NCBI RefSeq assembly: GCF_014694375.1
Contig: NZ_JAAUWW010000017.1
Span: 1 to 64,000 of the forward strand
Direction: 5' to 3'
Source of the DNA: Vibrio sp. S17_S38
Lineage (GTDB): Bacteria; Pseudomonadota; Gammaproteobacteria; Enterobacterales; Vibrionaceae
Length of the DNA stretch: 64,000 nucleotides
Part shown: positions 14,944 through 24,947 of the stretch, piece after piece
Layout: each line of letters starts with the position of its first letter
How positions within the stretch are numbered: position 1 is the stretch's first letter
Translations under genes and position numbers: made by a program
The notes under the pieces: generated by a model
Seen by the model: only the letters and a program-made list of their open reading frames with translations
Told to the model about the DNA's origin: nothing
The model's database searches: none

Positions 14944-16956
14944 TTAATATTTTTCCTTAATCTCATTTGACGTTAAAAAAGTGCCGTCTTGACCAAGTAA
15001 ATTACGATAATAGGTTTCAAACATCAAAATATTCTGCACATAACCACGAGTTTCGTTAAAAGGAATCGCTTCAATAAAGGAATAAGCATCCACTTTTTCG
15101 GCCGTACGAGATCGCCACTGTTTCACTCGGCTTGGGCCTGCATTATAAGCTGCGAAAGCAAAAATCCTATTATTATCATAGTCTTTTAATAAATCACCCA
15201 GATAGGCACTTCCAATTTCAATATTCTTTTCAACTTTATATAAATCATCAGCATTCTCATAATCTAGCTTATGAACATCAGCCACATGTTGCGCTGTCGT
15301 TGGCATTATTTGCATCAAACCACGAGCACCAACGGGCGAATTGGCTTCAATATCAAGAGCGCTTTCTTGTCGTGCTAATGAGATTAACGTAATCATTGGT
15401 ACTTCATTTTGTTTCGAGAAATGCTCAAACCACCCACGGTGTGTAATCGGAAAACGCAAGCTGGTATAACTCCACATTTGGGCTTCAATAGTCGCAACCA
15501 CGGTAAAGTTGTACCAATGTTTTTGGGCTGAATATTCCACTAAAGCCAATTTTTGATTTTGAGTGCTATGCCATAATAACCATCGCCATTCTCGCTTAGC
15601 CGCATTGATTTTATCAACATCAATCATCTCTTCAATGCGGTCTAATGCGGCTTGTTTATCAGAAATATCAGCCTGTTTACCGGTTAGAATTTGGCTTTCA
15701 TAACGAATAGGCTCACCTAATAAATTCGCGGCGGCTACACTATAAAAATCACGCTGACCTAGGATTTTCTTCAACCGCTGTTTCGCTTGTTTATCTTTAC
15801 CTTGCGCAAACTCGACACGCCCTAACCAATACTGCCAACGAGTGCTATTTTGCATGGCTTTAGGTAATCGTTTAATCCACACATCCACGGCTTGCCAATC
15901 ATTAAACTGTACCGCCAATCTTGCTCGACGCTCCATTAGCGCGACAGAGCCACCTTGTTTAATTTTTGTATCACGCCACTTCGCCAGCTGGTCAGAATCA
16001 GTATTGGTCAACCACGAGCTAGCGTAGTTAGCCAAATTAGTTTGTATTGCTTGAGGTACTTTCTGTGCCGACATCACTTGATTAAACACACTTACCGCTT
16101 GCTTGGTATCTTTACGAATAAGTTGCTTAAACGCCAATTCCGTTAACGTTTGATTGAATTGATTTACTGGATTTGATTGGCTAAACGCTACAACGCCTTC
16201 AGGTTTTTTATACAGACTTTGTAATGTTTCTGATTGAGATCGAGCCAAATCTGTCGCAAGCATATTATCCAAATAACCAAATAATCGGGTATTATTGGCT
16301 TTAAACATCAATAGCATACGCTGCAAAATCATATCATCGCTGCGATAACCAGCTTTTGTCCACTCCTGAAATAAATCATCGCAGGTTGAAGATACACTTC
16401 CTCCCGTTAACCATAAATTTTCAGCGCCTTTGTAGGCACTGGCTTTATCACCCGTTTCTAATTTAGCCGTATAATAATAACAACGGTATTTTTGATCGTG
16501 AGGTTCTTCTGTTTGATACTTTAATAATACCGACCAGTTCTCATTTTTCGCCAAACCATCAAGATAAGCGGCCTTAATGCTGCTAGAGAACGGAAAATCT
16601 TTATATTTCAATGTAAAATCATCAACCTGCTTTGGTGTTTGTAAGCCTATATCCACTAAATAAGCACGATAATCTACATAAGGCGTTAAAGGGTAACTGG
16701 CAATTTTAGGACGTAGTTTAAGGTAGGACTCAACATCTTTTTGATCTAGAAGATCTTGAGCTTGTTCATAAAGCACTCGCTGTTGCTCTAAAGGGCTTAA
16801 TACCGTCCCTTTCTTATCGTTAGCTTGATCATTGAGTAAAGGCATCGTTTTTGAAATATTACTCGCCATCCCGGGCATAGCGAATAAAAGTGAGCTAAAA
16901 AGTACGCTACTGAACGTACAGAGTAAATTCAAGGTTATCTTGTTTGAATGCGACAT
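14944..16956 (-). CDS. slt: Soluble lytic murein transglycosylase Slt
   Basis: A 670-residue periplasmic enzyme that cleaves the MurNAc-GlcNAc bond, forming 1,6-anhydro products. It has a signal peptide (about 1-32), a long alpha-helical superhelix (about 60-480) with repeated YWLGR-type segments, a linker domain, and the catalytic SLT domain near 495-640. The catalytic glutamate is in SLARQESALD, followed by GARGLMQIMP and AYNAGPSRV. Slightly longer than E. coli Slt70 (645 with signal). Operon with trpR; divergent from ettA. Confidence 0.95.
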   Translation of the reverse strand: MSHSNKITLNLLCTFSSVLFSSLLFAMPGMASNISKTMPLLNDQANDKKGTVLSPLEQQRVLYEQAQDLLDQKDVESYLKLRPKIASYPLTPYVDYRAYLVDIGLQTPKQVDDFTLKYKDFPFSSSIKAAYLDGLAKNENWSVLLKYQTEEPHDQKYRCYYYTAKLETGDKASAYKGAENLWLTGGSVSSTCDDLFQEWTKAGYRSDDMILQRMLLMFKANNTRLFGYLDNMLATDLARSQSETLQSLYKKPEGVVAFSQSNPVNQFNQTLTELAFKQLIRKDTKQAVSVFNQVMSAQKVPQAIQTNLANYASSWLTNTDSDQLAKWRDTKIKQGGSVALMERRARLAVQFNDWQAVDVWIKRLPKAMQNSTRWQYWLGRVEFAQGKDKQAKQRLKKILGQRDFYSVAAANLLGEPIRYESQILTGKQADISDKQAALDRIEEMIDVDKINAAKREWRWLLWHSTQNQKLALVEYSAQKHWYNFTVVATIEAQMWSYTSLRFPITHRGWFEHFSKQNEVPMITLISLARQESALDIEANSPVGARGLMQIMPTTAQHVADVHKLDYENADDLYKVEKNIEIGSAYLGDLLKDYDNNRIFAFAAYNAGPSRVKQWRSRTAEKVDAYSFIEAIPFNETRGYVQNILMFETYYRNLLGQDGTFLTSNEIKEKY

Positions 16957-17109
16957 GAATGCAGAAATTCCCTTATAAATGTTATTGAATAATCAAAACC
17001 AAGCTTAATGATAATCATACCTATGTTTATCATCCTTAGTGTGAATCTTATGTGAGAAAGAGTAAACTAACGCTTTCAAATTATTCTCAATAATAGGATA
17101 TGCAAGGCT

Positions 17110-18777
17110 ATGGCTGAATACGTCTATACCATGTCTCGTGTGAGCAAAGTTGTGCCGCCGAAACGTCAAATACTAAAAGACATCTCTCTGAGCTTCTTCC
17201 CAGGTGCTAAAATCGGTGTACTTGGCCTAAATGGTTCAGGTAAATCAACTTTACTGCGCATTATGGCGGGTATTGATCAAGATATTGATGGTGAAGCACG
17301 CGCACAAGTTGGCCTAAAAGTTGGTTACCTACCTCAAGAACCGGTTCTTGATGAATCAAAAACGGTACGTGAAATTGTTGAAGAAGCCGTTTCTGATGTT
17401 GCAGACGCTTTAAAACGCATTGACGCTGTTTACGCGGCCTACGCAGAACCCGATGCTGATTTCGATGCGCTAGCGAAAGAGCAAGGCGAATTAGAAGCCT
17501 TAATTCAAGCCAAAGATGGTCATAACCTAGAGAATTCTTTGGAACGCGCAGCCGATGCATTGCGTCTGCCAGAATGGGATGCCAAGATTGAATTCTTATC
17601 CGGTGGTGAACGCCGTCGTGTCGCAATTTGTCGTCTGTTACTCGAAAAACCTGACATGTTATTACTTGATGAACCAACTAACCACTTAGATGCAGAATCA
17701 GTGGCATGGCTTGAGCATTTCCTCGTTGATTACAGCGGTACTGTTGTGGCAATTACCCATGACCGTTATTTCCTAGACAACGCTGCAGGTTGGATCTTAG
17801 AGCTTGACCGTGGTGAAGGTATCCCATGGGAAGGTAACTACACTTCGTGGCTAGAGCAAAAAGATGAGCGCCTCGCACAAGAGTCATCAACTGAAAACGC
17901 TCGCAAGAAAACCATCGCGAAAGAATTGGAGTGGGTACGTCAAAATCCAAAGGGTCGTCAAGCTAAATCAAAAGCGCGTATGGCTCGATTTGAAGAATTA
18001 AATACCTCTGATCATCAAAAACGTAATGAAACCAACGAGCTGTTTATTCCGCCGGGTGAGCGTTTAGGTGACAAAGTACTGGAAGTGAAGAACTTAACCA
18101 AATCATTTGGTGATCGTGTTCTTATTGATGATTTATCTTTCAGTATGCCAAAAGGTGCCATCGTCGGTATCGTCGGTGCCAATGGCGCTGGTAAATCAAC
18201 GCTATTTAAAATGCTAAGCGGCGCAGAGCAACCAGATTCAGGTACCGTCGAATTAGGTACAACCGTCAAACTGGCCTCCGTTGATCAGTTCCGCGACAGC
18301 ATGAATGATAACAACAGCGTATTCCAAGAGATCTCTGAAGGCGCCGACATCATCAAAATCAATAACTTTGAAATTCCAGCCCGTGCGTATTGCTCTCGCT
18401 TTAATTTTAGAGGAAACGATCAACAAAAACGCATTGGCGATTTATCGGGCGGCGAACGTAACCGTGTGCACTTAGCTAAATTGCTTAAAGCTGGCGGTAA
18501 CGTATTACTACTCGATGAACCAACCAATGACCTAGACGTCGAAACACTGCGTGCACTTGAAGAGGCCCTGCTTGAATTCCCTGGGTGCGCCATGGTTATC
18601 TCGCATGACCGCTGGTTCCTCGATCGTATCGCGACTCACATCTTAGATTACCGAGATGAGGGTCAAGTGAACTTCTTTGAAGGAAACTACAGTGAATATA
18701 CCGATTGGTTAAAACAAACTCTTGGCGCAGCGGCGGCAGAACCGCACCGTATTAAGTACAAACGTATGACCAAATAA
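17110..18777 (+). CDS. ettA: Energy-dependent translational throttle protein EttA
   Basis: A 555-residue ABC-F protein, the same length as E. coli EttA (YjjK). It binds the ribosomal E site and gates entry into elongation according to the ATP/ADP ratio. There are two ATPase cassettes: Walker A GLNGSGKST with signature LSGGERRR in the first, GANGAGKST with LSGGERNR in the second. Both are followed by LLLDEPTNHLD / LLLDEPTNDLD. The arm (about 95-135) and the P-site interaction linker (about 240-300, basic, RQNPKGRQAKSKARMARF) are present. No membrane segments. A terminator follows at 18803. Confidence 0.97.
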   Translation: MAEYVYTMSRVSKVVPPKRQILKDISLSFFPGAKIGVLGLNGSGKSTLLRIMAGIDQDIDGEARAQVGLKVGYLPQEPVLDESKTVREIVEEAVSDVADALKRIDAVYAAYAEPDADFDALAKEQGELEALIQAKDGHNLENSLERAADALRLPEWDAKIEFLSGGERRRVAICRLLLEKPDMLLLDEPTNHLDAESVAWLEHFLVDYSGTVVAITHDRYFLDNAAGWILELDRGEGIPWEGNYTSWLEQKDERLAQESSTENARKKTIAKELEWVRQNPKGRQAKSKARMARFEELNTSDHQKRNETNELFIPPGERLGDKVLEVKNLTKSFGDRVLIDDLSFSMPKGAIVGIVGANGAGKSTLFKMLSGAEQPDSGTVELGTTVKLASVDQFRDSMNDNNSVFQEISEGADIIKINNFEIPARAYCSRFNFRGNDQQKRIGDLSGGERNRVHLAKLLKAGGNVLLLDEPTNDLDVETLRALEEALLEFPGCAMVISHDRWFLDRIATHILDYRDEGQVNFFEGNYSEYTDWLKQTLGAAAAEPHRIKYKRMTK

Positions 18778-18802
18778 TCACTGAGCAGTGAACAAAAATA
18801 CC

Positions 18803-18834
18803 AAGGCCACATTTTAATTAGATGTGGCTTTTTT
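18803..18834 (+). terminator. Intrinsic terminator after ettA
   Basis: GCCACAT (18806-18812) pairs with ATGTGGC (18822-18828), followed by six T. Confidence 0.9.
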
Positions 18835-18968
18835 AATACCTGAAAATGAATAATGCGAGCAGCGCTGTAAAAACAAATTACCATTATCTCTAACCCTTTA
18901 GCTTTTGAATTCGTTAAGGTAAACCTAATAGTATTCATTTGCTTATTTCATCAATGTGAATCACTAAT

Positions 18969-19958
18969 ATGCTGTTTTTCTCTTTTAAGCTCCCCATCTC
19001 ACTCGCTAAAAACAGCGATATTATCACCGTTCCTACTTTTGCTACTGCTGGGTTCATCCTCCTCTCTTTTACTTGCATATTATTTAGTGCGTATCATTTG
19101 GCGCATCAAACCCCAAAGCGCACAAACTCTGCGCCTACCATGATCACAATGAATAATTTTAATCATAAGTCTGAGGAGAATAATAAGAATAAAACAGTAA
19201 ATGAACATATATCAGCCCCTAAGCTGAAGACAGAAATGAATACCTTGCCTTCTACTTTTCTCGTATCCAATATCAATAAGGACACGTCTAATTTAAGCCC
19301 TGCAGTTAAAGCGACCTTATTTCGAATGATCCCAAATGATCTTCCCATGGCATATCAAAGAATATCATCACCTTATGGTGTACGAATCCACCCTATAACC
19401 GGTCAATCAAAGCGACATTTAGGTATGGATTTAACCTGCCCCAATGGTGGCACTGTCTATGCGACAGCCGATGGCGTAGTCGAACTCACTCGTCCGAGTA
19501 ATCAAGGCTATGGCAACCTAATTAAAATACGTCATGGATTTGGTTTTATGTCGATGTATGCGCACTTACAACGCTTCTTGGTTAAAACAGGCCAGTTCAT
19601 TGAAAAAGGCGATCCTATTGCTTTATGTGGAAATACGGGATCATCCACAGGTCCACATTTGCATTACGAGATTCGTTTTTTAGCTCAAACACTTGACCCA
19701 AAAGACTTCTTAAATTGGCACCCCGATAATTTTAATCAACTATTTAAGCAACAAAATCATATTCATTGGTCTTCACTGGTTAATAATATTAATGGCTTGA
19801 TTCAGCTACAAGGGTTACTAGAAAGAACGACTAAACCGTCATCAATAAAAGAAAGTGGTGAAGTACATAGGGATAATTATCATGATGAATTGCAAAGCTT
19901 TGGACTTGATGAAGATGGCTGGGAGAATGTAAAAACCAGCGCTGTAGCGAGCAAATGA
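18969..19958 (+). CDS. Membrane-anchored M23 (LytM-type) metallopeptidase
   Basis: A 329-residue protein with one N-terminal transmembrane segment (about 22-46) and a polar linker (about 50-110). The M23 endopeptidase domain covers about 125-240: HLGMD supplies the first zinc histidine and aspartate, YGNLIKIRHG and MYAHL follow, and HLHYE supplies the last histidine pair. These enzymes cut peptidoglycan cross-links or regulate amidases. The first codons lack a clear ribosome binding site, so the exact start is uncertain. It stands alone between the ettA terminator and a bidirectional terminator at 19983. Confidence 0.85.
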   Translation: MLFFSFKLPISLAKNSDIITVPTFATAGFILLSFTCILFSAYHLAHQTPKRTNSAPTMITMNNFNHKSEENNKNKTVNEHISAPKLKTEMNTLPSTFLVSNINKDTSNLSPAVKATLFRMIPNDLPMAYQRISSPYGVRIHPITGQSKRHLGMDLTCPNGGTVYATADGVVELTRPSNQGYGNLIKIRHGFGFMSMYAHLQRFLVKTGQFIEKGDPIALCGNTGSSTGPHLHYEIRFLAQTLDPKDFLNWHPDNFNQLFKQQNHIHWSSLVNNINGLIQLQGLLERTTKPSSIKESGEVHRDNYHDELQSFGLDEDGWENVKTSAVASK

Positions 19959-19982
19959 ACATTTAATCACAGGACAATAAAA

Positions 19983-20024
19983 AGCCAACTTTTGACTACG
20001 AATAAATAGTCAGAAAAGTTGGCT
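19983..20024. terminator. Bidirectional terminator between the M23 gene and tyrA
   Basis: AGCCAACTTTTGACTA (19983-19998) pairs with TAGTCAGAAAAGTTGGCT (20007-20024), giving a long stem with a small internal bulge. The minus-strand side ends in TTTTTATT and serves tyrA; the plus side has GATTTT. Confidence 0.88.
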
Positions 20025-20081
20025 GATTTTACTATAAGAGAAAGGCCTTAAATCTATTTAATTACCTGACTTGGCTTATAT

Positions 20082-21212
20082 TTACTTACCACGATGCATC
20101 GCATCATTGGCTTGTTTTAATAGGTTTTGGCTTTCATTCATAAAGCGTTGCGAGTAATCACCATACCAATCAGATACCGTTTCAAATTGCTGTACGAATT
20201 CAGCTTTATCATGGTTATCTAAAATTTTAATTGCTTCACCAAAACGTTGATGGAACCGTTTAATCATGTCGATGTTGTGTTGTGATGACATAATTATATC
20301 GCCATAAAGGTTAGGGTCTTGAGCAAATAGACGCCCAACCATCGCCAGTTCTAAGCGATAAATTGGTGAACTTAACTGCACTAAGGTGTCCAGATTTGGG
20401 TTCTCTTGCGATAAATGCAGGCCATAAGCAAACGAAGTAAAGTGACGCAATGCTTGGATTAAGGTCATGCCACTATCATGTTCTTTGGCATCAATAGCGC
20501 AAATACTCGCTCCCCAAATTTCAAATTGCTTGAGCAACCATTGGTAGGTTTCAGGTAAGCGGCCATCACTGCAAATAATCACTTGCTTGGCCATGCTTGG
20601 AATATCCGGACCAAACATAGGATGCAAACCAACTACGGGTCCAGAATGCACTTCAAGCATTGCCGCTAACGGATCCGCTTTGATTGACGTTAAATCACAT
20701 AAAATACAATCATCAGGTAATTTAGGCAGTTTCCTAATCACAGAATCCGTTAAGTGGATTGGCACGCTCACCACCACCATACCAGCGTCTTTCAACAGCG
20801 TTTCCGCATTATCCCAATCTTGGCTGCCTAATATTTTCACTTGATAACCAGACAGCTCAAACATACGCTTAAACACACCACCTAGTTGGCCGTTACCACC
20901 CACTATAACGATCGGACGTAATTGTGGATTTAAACATTTGAAGCCAGAATCTTTTTCGCTAGCGTAAGACTCACGCATAGTGCGACGTAAAATATCTTCG
21001 ATCAACTGAGGTGGAACGCCACGTTTTTCGGCTTCAGCACGACGAGAAGCTAACATAGCCGCTTCACGATCTGGCGCATAAATAGGCAGACCATGAATAC
21101 TTTTTACTTCGCCTACTTTTTCAACTAGTGACAAACGCTGAGCCAAAAGCTCCACAATTTGTTTGTCTACCGCATCAATTTGATCTCGTAATTCATTTAA
21201 TTCAACAGCCAT
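20082..21212 (-). CDS. tyrA: Bifunctional chorismate mutase / prephenate dehydrogenase TyrA
   Basis: A 376-residue T-protein of tyrosine synthesis. The AroQ mutase domain (about 1-88: [22 protein letters not shown]) is joined to an NAD-dependent prephenate dehydrogenase. Its Rossmann loop is [13 protein letters not shown] (about 104-116), and GLHPMFGPD marks the active site. The product is 4-hydroxyphenylpyruvate. It lies 35 bp downstream of aroF on the same strand, forming the aroF-tyrA operon known from E. coli, where TyrR represses it. Confidence 0.97.
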   Translation of the reverse strand: MAVELNELRDQIDAVDKQIVELLAQRLSLVEKVGEVKSIHGLPIYAPDREAAMLASRRAEAEKRGVPPQLIEDILRRTMRESYASEKDSGFKCLNPQLRPIVIVGGNGQLGGVFKRMFELSGYQVKILGSQDWDNAETLLKDAGMVVVSVPIHLTDSVIRKLPKLPDDCILCDLTSIKADPLAAMLEVHSGPVVGLHPMFGPDIPSMAKQVIICSDGRLPETYQWLLKQFEIWGASICAIDAKEHDSGMTLIQALRHFTSFAYGLHLSQENPNLDTLVQLSSPIYRLELAMVGRLFAQDPNLYGDIIMSSQHNIDMIKRFHQRFGEAIKILDNHDKAEFVQQFETVSDWYGDYSQRFMNESQNLLKQANDAMHRGK

Positions 21213-21247
21213 TCACGTCTTCCTAATTCCTTTAGATGGTATTTATT

Positions 21248-22321
21248 CTACCCTTTTAGGCGATTCTCTAAAAATGGTACCAATTCTTGATACGCATGAC
21301 GTAATAATGTTTCGGTCGAATCCCAATTAATGCACGCATCTGTGATCGAAACACCATACTGCATTTCAGAAAGTGGAATATCGGATCCTTGATTACCTTC
21401 ATTTAAGTGGCTTTCAATCATTAAACCAATAATAGACTGGTTGCCCTCACGGATTTGATGAATAACATCTTCCGCCACTAAGGGTTGACGACGATAATCT
21501 TTACGAGAGTTCGCATGACTACAATCCACCATTAATGCAGCTTCTAGATTATACTTTGCCAGTTCTTGCTCACATTCATTCACCGATACTGAATCGTAGT
21601 TTGTTTGCGCGCCACCACGTAAAATAACATGACCATTGGTATTACCTTGTGTGGTAAGAAGCGCCACTTGACCATCACTATCAATGCCCATAAAACGGTG
21701 GCTAGATGAAGCGGCTTGCATCGCATTAATAGCGGTACCTAAACTGCCATCAGTACCATTTTTAAAACCAACCGGGACCGATAAACCACTGGCCATTTCA
21801 CGGTGAGTTTGAGATTCCGTAGTTCGTGCGCCAATCGCAGCCCAACTGAAAGTATCACCTATGTATTGAGGGCTAATTGGGTCCAGCGCTTCGGTAGCTA
21901 AAGGAATCTCCATTTCAGCTAAATCAACCAATAATTGACGCGCAATATGTAAACCACTTTCAATATCAAAAGAGTTATCTAGATGTGGATCATTAATCAA
22001 ACCTTTCCAACCAACAGTGGTACGAGGTTTTTCAAAATAAACACGCATTACAAGATAAATTTGATCATCCAACTGTGCCGATAATGCTTTAAGTCGCTTG
22101 GCATACTCTTTTGCAGCATCAATATCATGAATTGAGCAAGGGCCACAAACAATTAATAAACGATGATCTTTTTTATGAATGATATTTGAGATAGTTTGGC
22201 GAGACTCTTGGATAAATTGACGAGCCTTATCACTCAAAGGAATTTTCTGCTTTAATTCATTTGGAGTAATGATAACCTGCTCATCAATAATGTTAATATT
22301 GCTTAATTCACTCTTATGCAT
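21248..22321 (-). CDS. aroF: 3-deoxy-7-phosphoheptulonate synthase (DAHP synthase), Tyr-sensitive type
   Basis: A 357-residue class I DAHP synthase that condenses PEP and erythrose 4-phosphate, the first step of the shikimate pathway. Typical blocks are LLIVCGPCSIHD, VYFEKPRTTVGWKGLINDP, GARTTESQTHREMASGLS, VGFKNGTDG and MVDCSHANS. Linkage to tyrA and TyrR boxes upstream identify it as the tyrosine-regulated isozyme AroF rather than AroG or AroH. The feedback class itself is inferred from context, not from the residues. Confidence 0.94.
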   Translation of the reverse strand: MHKSELSNINIIDEQVIITPNELKQKIPLSDKARQFIQESRQTISNIIHKKDHRLLIVCGPCSIHDIDAAKEYAKRLKALSAQLDDQIYLVMRVYFEKPRTTVGWKGLINDPHLDNSFDIESGLHIARQLLVDLAEMEIPLATEALDPISPQYIGDTFSWAAIGARTTESQTHREMASGLSVPVGFKNGTDGSLGTAINAMQAASSSHRFMGIDSDGQVALLTTQGNTNGHVILRGGAQTNYDSVSVNECEQELAKYNLEAALMVDCSHANSRKDYRRQPLVAEDVIHQIREGNQSIIGLMIESHLNEGNQGSDIPLSEMQYGVSITDACINWDSTETLLRHAYQELVPFLENRLKG

Positions 22322-22330
22322 AACCGTACC

Positions 22331-22348
22331 TGTAAACTTTTTAATACA
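22331..22348. promoter_or_regulatory. Weak TyrR box close to the aroF start
   Basis: TGTAAA-N6-AATACA has a perfect left half and 4 of 6 matches in the right half of the TyrR consensus TGTAAA-N6-TTTACA. It lies 10 bp before the aroF start codon, in the leader. Confidence 0.5.
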
Positions 22349-22433
22349 TCAATATGAAAGCGACACTGCGCCGTATAAAGTTAAGTTATCACGGTATTTT
22401 TTATATTCAAACAAATCAAAACAACAAAACAAC

Positions 22434-22471
22434 TGTAAAAATAAAATTACACTTGTAAATATTAATTTACG
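22434..22471. promoter_or_regulatory. Tandem TyrR boxes upstream of aroF-tyrA
   Basis: TGTAAA-N6-ATTACA (22434-22451) and TGTAAA-N6-TTTACG (22454-22471) each match 11 of 12 defined positions of the TyrR box. Their centres are 20 bp apart, about two helical turns, so two TyrR dimers could bind on one face and form the hexamer known for repression. They lie upstream of aroF and also about 45-80 bp before the kinase gene on the other strand. Confidence 0.8.
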
Positions 22472-22514
22472 ATTAATTGTCATTTTTCATTTTACTAACT
22501 TAAGTATTGGATTT

Positions 22515-24194
22515 ATGGATCTTATTCTCTCGCTGTTACAGCAAATGTGTGTGTATTTAATGCTGGCTTATATGCTTAGTAAAACGCCTATATTCCTGCC
22601 TTTATTGAACATCTCATCTCGGCTCTCTCACAAGTTCAGTTGTTATGTTTTATTCTCACTATTTTGTATCATGGGCACCTATTTTGGTCTGCATATTAAC
22701 GATGCGATCGCTAACACTCGTGCCATTGGCGCAGTAATGGGAGGGTTATTTGGTGGCCCTATCGTTGGTTTTGCCGTTGGACTAACTGGAGGGTTACATC
22801 GTTATAGCTTGGGTGGTTTTACCGATGTTGCCTGCGCAATATCAACCACAGCAGAAGGATTGATTGGTGGTCTCTTACACCTTTACCTCGTTAAAAAAGA
22901 TAAAACCGAGCTATTGTTTAATCCCATTATTGTTCTTGCTGTGACCTTTGTGGCAGAAGCAAGCCAAATGTTGATCATCATTGCCGTCGCCCAACCTTTT
23001 GAGCAAGCTTTTGCATTAGTTTCTAATATTGCCGCACCAATGATCATTGCTAACTGCGTTGGCGCTGCGTTGTTTGTCAGTATCCTGCAAGACAGAAAGA
23101 CCATCTTTGAAAAATACTCAGCAACGTTTTCTCGTAGAGCCTTAACTATTGCAGAATGAACGGTGGGAATATGGAATTCGGGGTTTAATTCCACCAACGC
23201 CGAACATGTTGTACGTATTATTTATGAAGAAACCAACGTAGGTGCGGTAGCTATCACCGATAAAGAAAAAATTCTCGCCTTTATTGGCAGCGGAGATAAT
23301 CACCATAAACCGAATACTCCTATCTCATCCGCTTGCACTCACCAAGCAATGCAAGAAAACCGAGTTATGTTTTTAGATGGTAAAGAAAGCCCTTTTCAAT
23401 GTTCCATTTCCACGGATTGTAAACTTGGATCAGTCTTGGTGATCCCACTACGGGCAGGCAAAGAAGTGGTTGGTACTATTAAATTATACGAGCCCAAACG
23501 TAAACTGCTCTCCAACATCAACCGCTCAATGGGTGAAGGTATTGCGCAGCTCTTGTCTAGCCAAATTTTATACAGTGATTTTCAGCAGCAACAAACCTTA
23601 TTAGCTCAAGCTGAAATCAAGTTGCTGCATGCTCAGGTCAACCCCCACTTTTTATTTAATGCCTTAAATACGATTAGTGCCGTGATCCGCCGCGATCCCA
23701 ATAAAGCACGAGAATTAATTCAGCACCTTTCTCATTTTTTTAGAAGTAACCTAAAACAAAATATTGAAACGGTCACGTTTAAAGATGAACTTGCTCACGT
23801 CAATGCTTACCTGACGATAGAAAAAGCACGCTTCACCGACAGACTAGAGGTTGATATTGATATCGCAGAAGAGCTGCTTGATAAATCACTACCAAGTTTT
23901 ACCCTACAACCTTTAGTGGAAAATGCGATTAAACATGGCGTTGGTAATTTATTAGAAGGCGGTCGAGTCCGAATTTATAGTCAACGAAATTCTCTAGGTT
24001 ATCGTATCGCAGTAGAAGATAATGCTGGCAGTTTTATTACACCAAAAGCTGAGCACCAAGGGCTGGGTATAGAAATTGTGAATAAACGACTTACTAATTA
24101 TTTTGGTGATGTCGCAGAGTTAAAAACACATTACCAAAAAGGCACATTGACTCGAATGAGCTTTCTTATTCCTAATAATAAAATTGGAAAATGA
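22515..24194 (+). pseudogene. btsS: BtsS/LytS-type sensor histidine kinase interrupted by an in-frame TGA
   Basis: Read through, the frame 22515-24194 gives about 559 residues, the size of E. coli BtsS (YehU, about 561). It holds a 5TM-5TMR_LYT sensor region (about 1-200; GAVMGGLFGGPIVGFAVGL), a GAF-like domain (about 225-345), the His_kinase region with the phospho-acceptor histidine in NPHFLFNALNT, and HATPase_c (QPLVENAIKHGV). Codon 215 is TGA (23157-23159), in the linker after the membrane domain. Both sides stay in the same frame and remain well conserved. A CGA-to-TGA change from arginine is the simplest cause. Either the gene is inactivated, the TGA is read through, or it is a sequencing error. 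The second half could start only at a GTG (23163) without a ribosome binding site. Confidence 0.85.
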
Positions 24195-24212
24195 CAAAGG
24201 GATAGATAAACC

Positions 24213-24947
24213 ATGTTAACCGCAATCGTAATTGATGATGAGCTGTTTGCTCGTGAAGAAATGACCGAATTACTGCAAGAAACAGGTGTCGTTGAAGTTA
24301 TAGCGCAAGCCAATAATGCCATTGAAGGATTAAAGCAAATTAACGCATTAAAACCTGAAGTTGTTTTTGTTGATATTCAAATGCCTCAAGTGAATGGCAT
24401 TGAATTATTGGCAATGATGGATCCAGATACCATGCCGCAGGTTATTTTTGTCACCGCTTTTGATCAATATGCAATTCAAGCCTTTGAAGACAATGCTTTT
24501 GATTATTTACTCAAACCTGTCGATCCTAAGCGTTTAAGCAAAACGATTCAACGCTTACTCAAAGCTAGGCAAAATCAAGAAGCGATTCATACCCAAACAC
24601 AAATTGAAGCACTAACGCCAAAACGATTACAACAAGTCCCCTGCATTGGTCATAACCGTATTATGATCATCCCACTGCAAGATATTGAAACCGCCTTCAG
24701 TGACCTTTCTGGTGTGCATATTCAAACCGCGCAGCAAACTGCCAGTAGCCAATTAACACTCAAAACACTAGAAGAAAAAACAGAACTATTACGCTGTCAT
24801 CGCCAATATTTAATCAATACCAAAGCGATTCGAGAAATCCGGTTACTTGATAATGGACTGGCTGAAGTGATCACTCATAGTGGACATATCACCCCAGTCA
24901 GTCGTCGTTATTTAAAACCATTAAAAGAAGTACTTGGCATTTTATGA
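24213..24947 (+). CDS. btsR: LytTR response regulator BtsR
   Basis: A 244-residue regulator. The receiver domain (1-120) has the acidic pair D8/D9, phospho-acceptor D54 in VFVDIQMPQ and the K in LLKPVD. The LytTR DNA-binding domain (about 140-240) has IPLQDI, LLRCHRQYLIN and ISRRY-like VSRRYLKP. It lies 18 bp behind the kinase gene, its partner. In E. coli BtsSR senses external pyruvate and activates btsT. Here half-sites matching the E. coli motif precede a CstA/BtsT-type gene at 30550. Its last 6 bases overlap the 3' end of psiE. Confidence 0.92.
   Translation: MLTAIVIDDELFAREEMTELLQETGVVEVIAQANNAIEGLKQINALKPEVVFVDIQMPQVNGIELLAMMDPDTMPQVIFVTAFDQYAIQAFEDNAFDYLLKPVDPKRLSKTIQRLLKARQNQEAIHTQTQIEALTPKRLQQVPCIGHNRIMIIPLQDIETAFSDLSGVHIQTAQQTASSQLTLKTLEEKTELLRCHRQYLINTKAIREIRLLDNGLAEVITHSGHITPVSRRYLKPLKEVLGIL

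Noticed and set aside
23157-23195. Selenocysteine insertion at the TGA: a hairpin GGAATT/AATTCC with an 8-nt loop starts 13 bases downstream
   Set aside because: Distance and loop would fit loose bacterial SECIS rules, but the site is a linker in a sensor kinase family not known for selenocysteine. A CGA-to-TGA change explains it more simply.
22515-24194. Two separate genes: a membrane protein and a soluble kinase
   Set aside because: Both parts are in the same frame, one codon apart after the stop, and together give the exact architecture of BtsS. The second part has only a GTG without a ribosome binding site.
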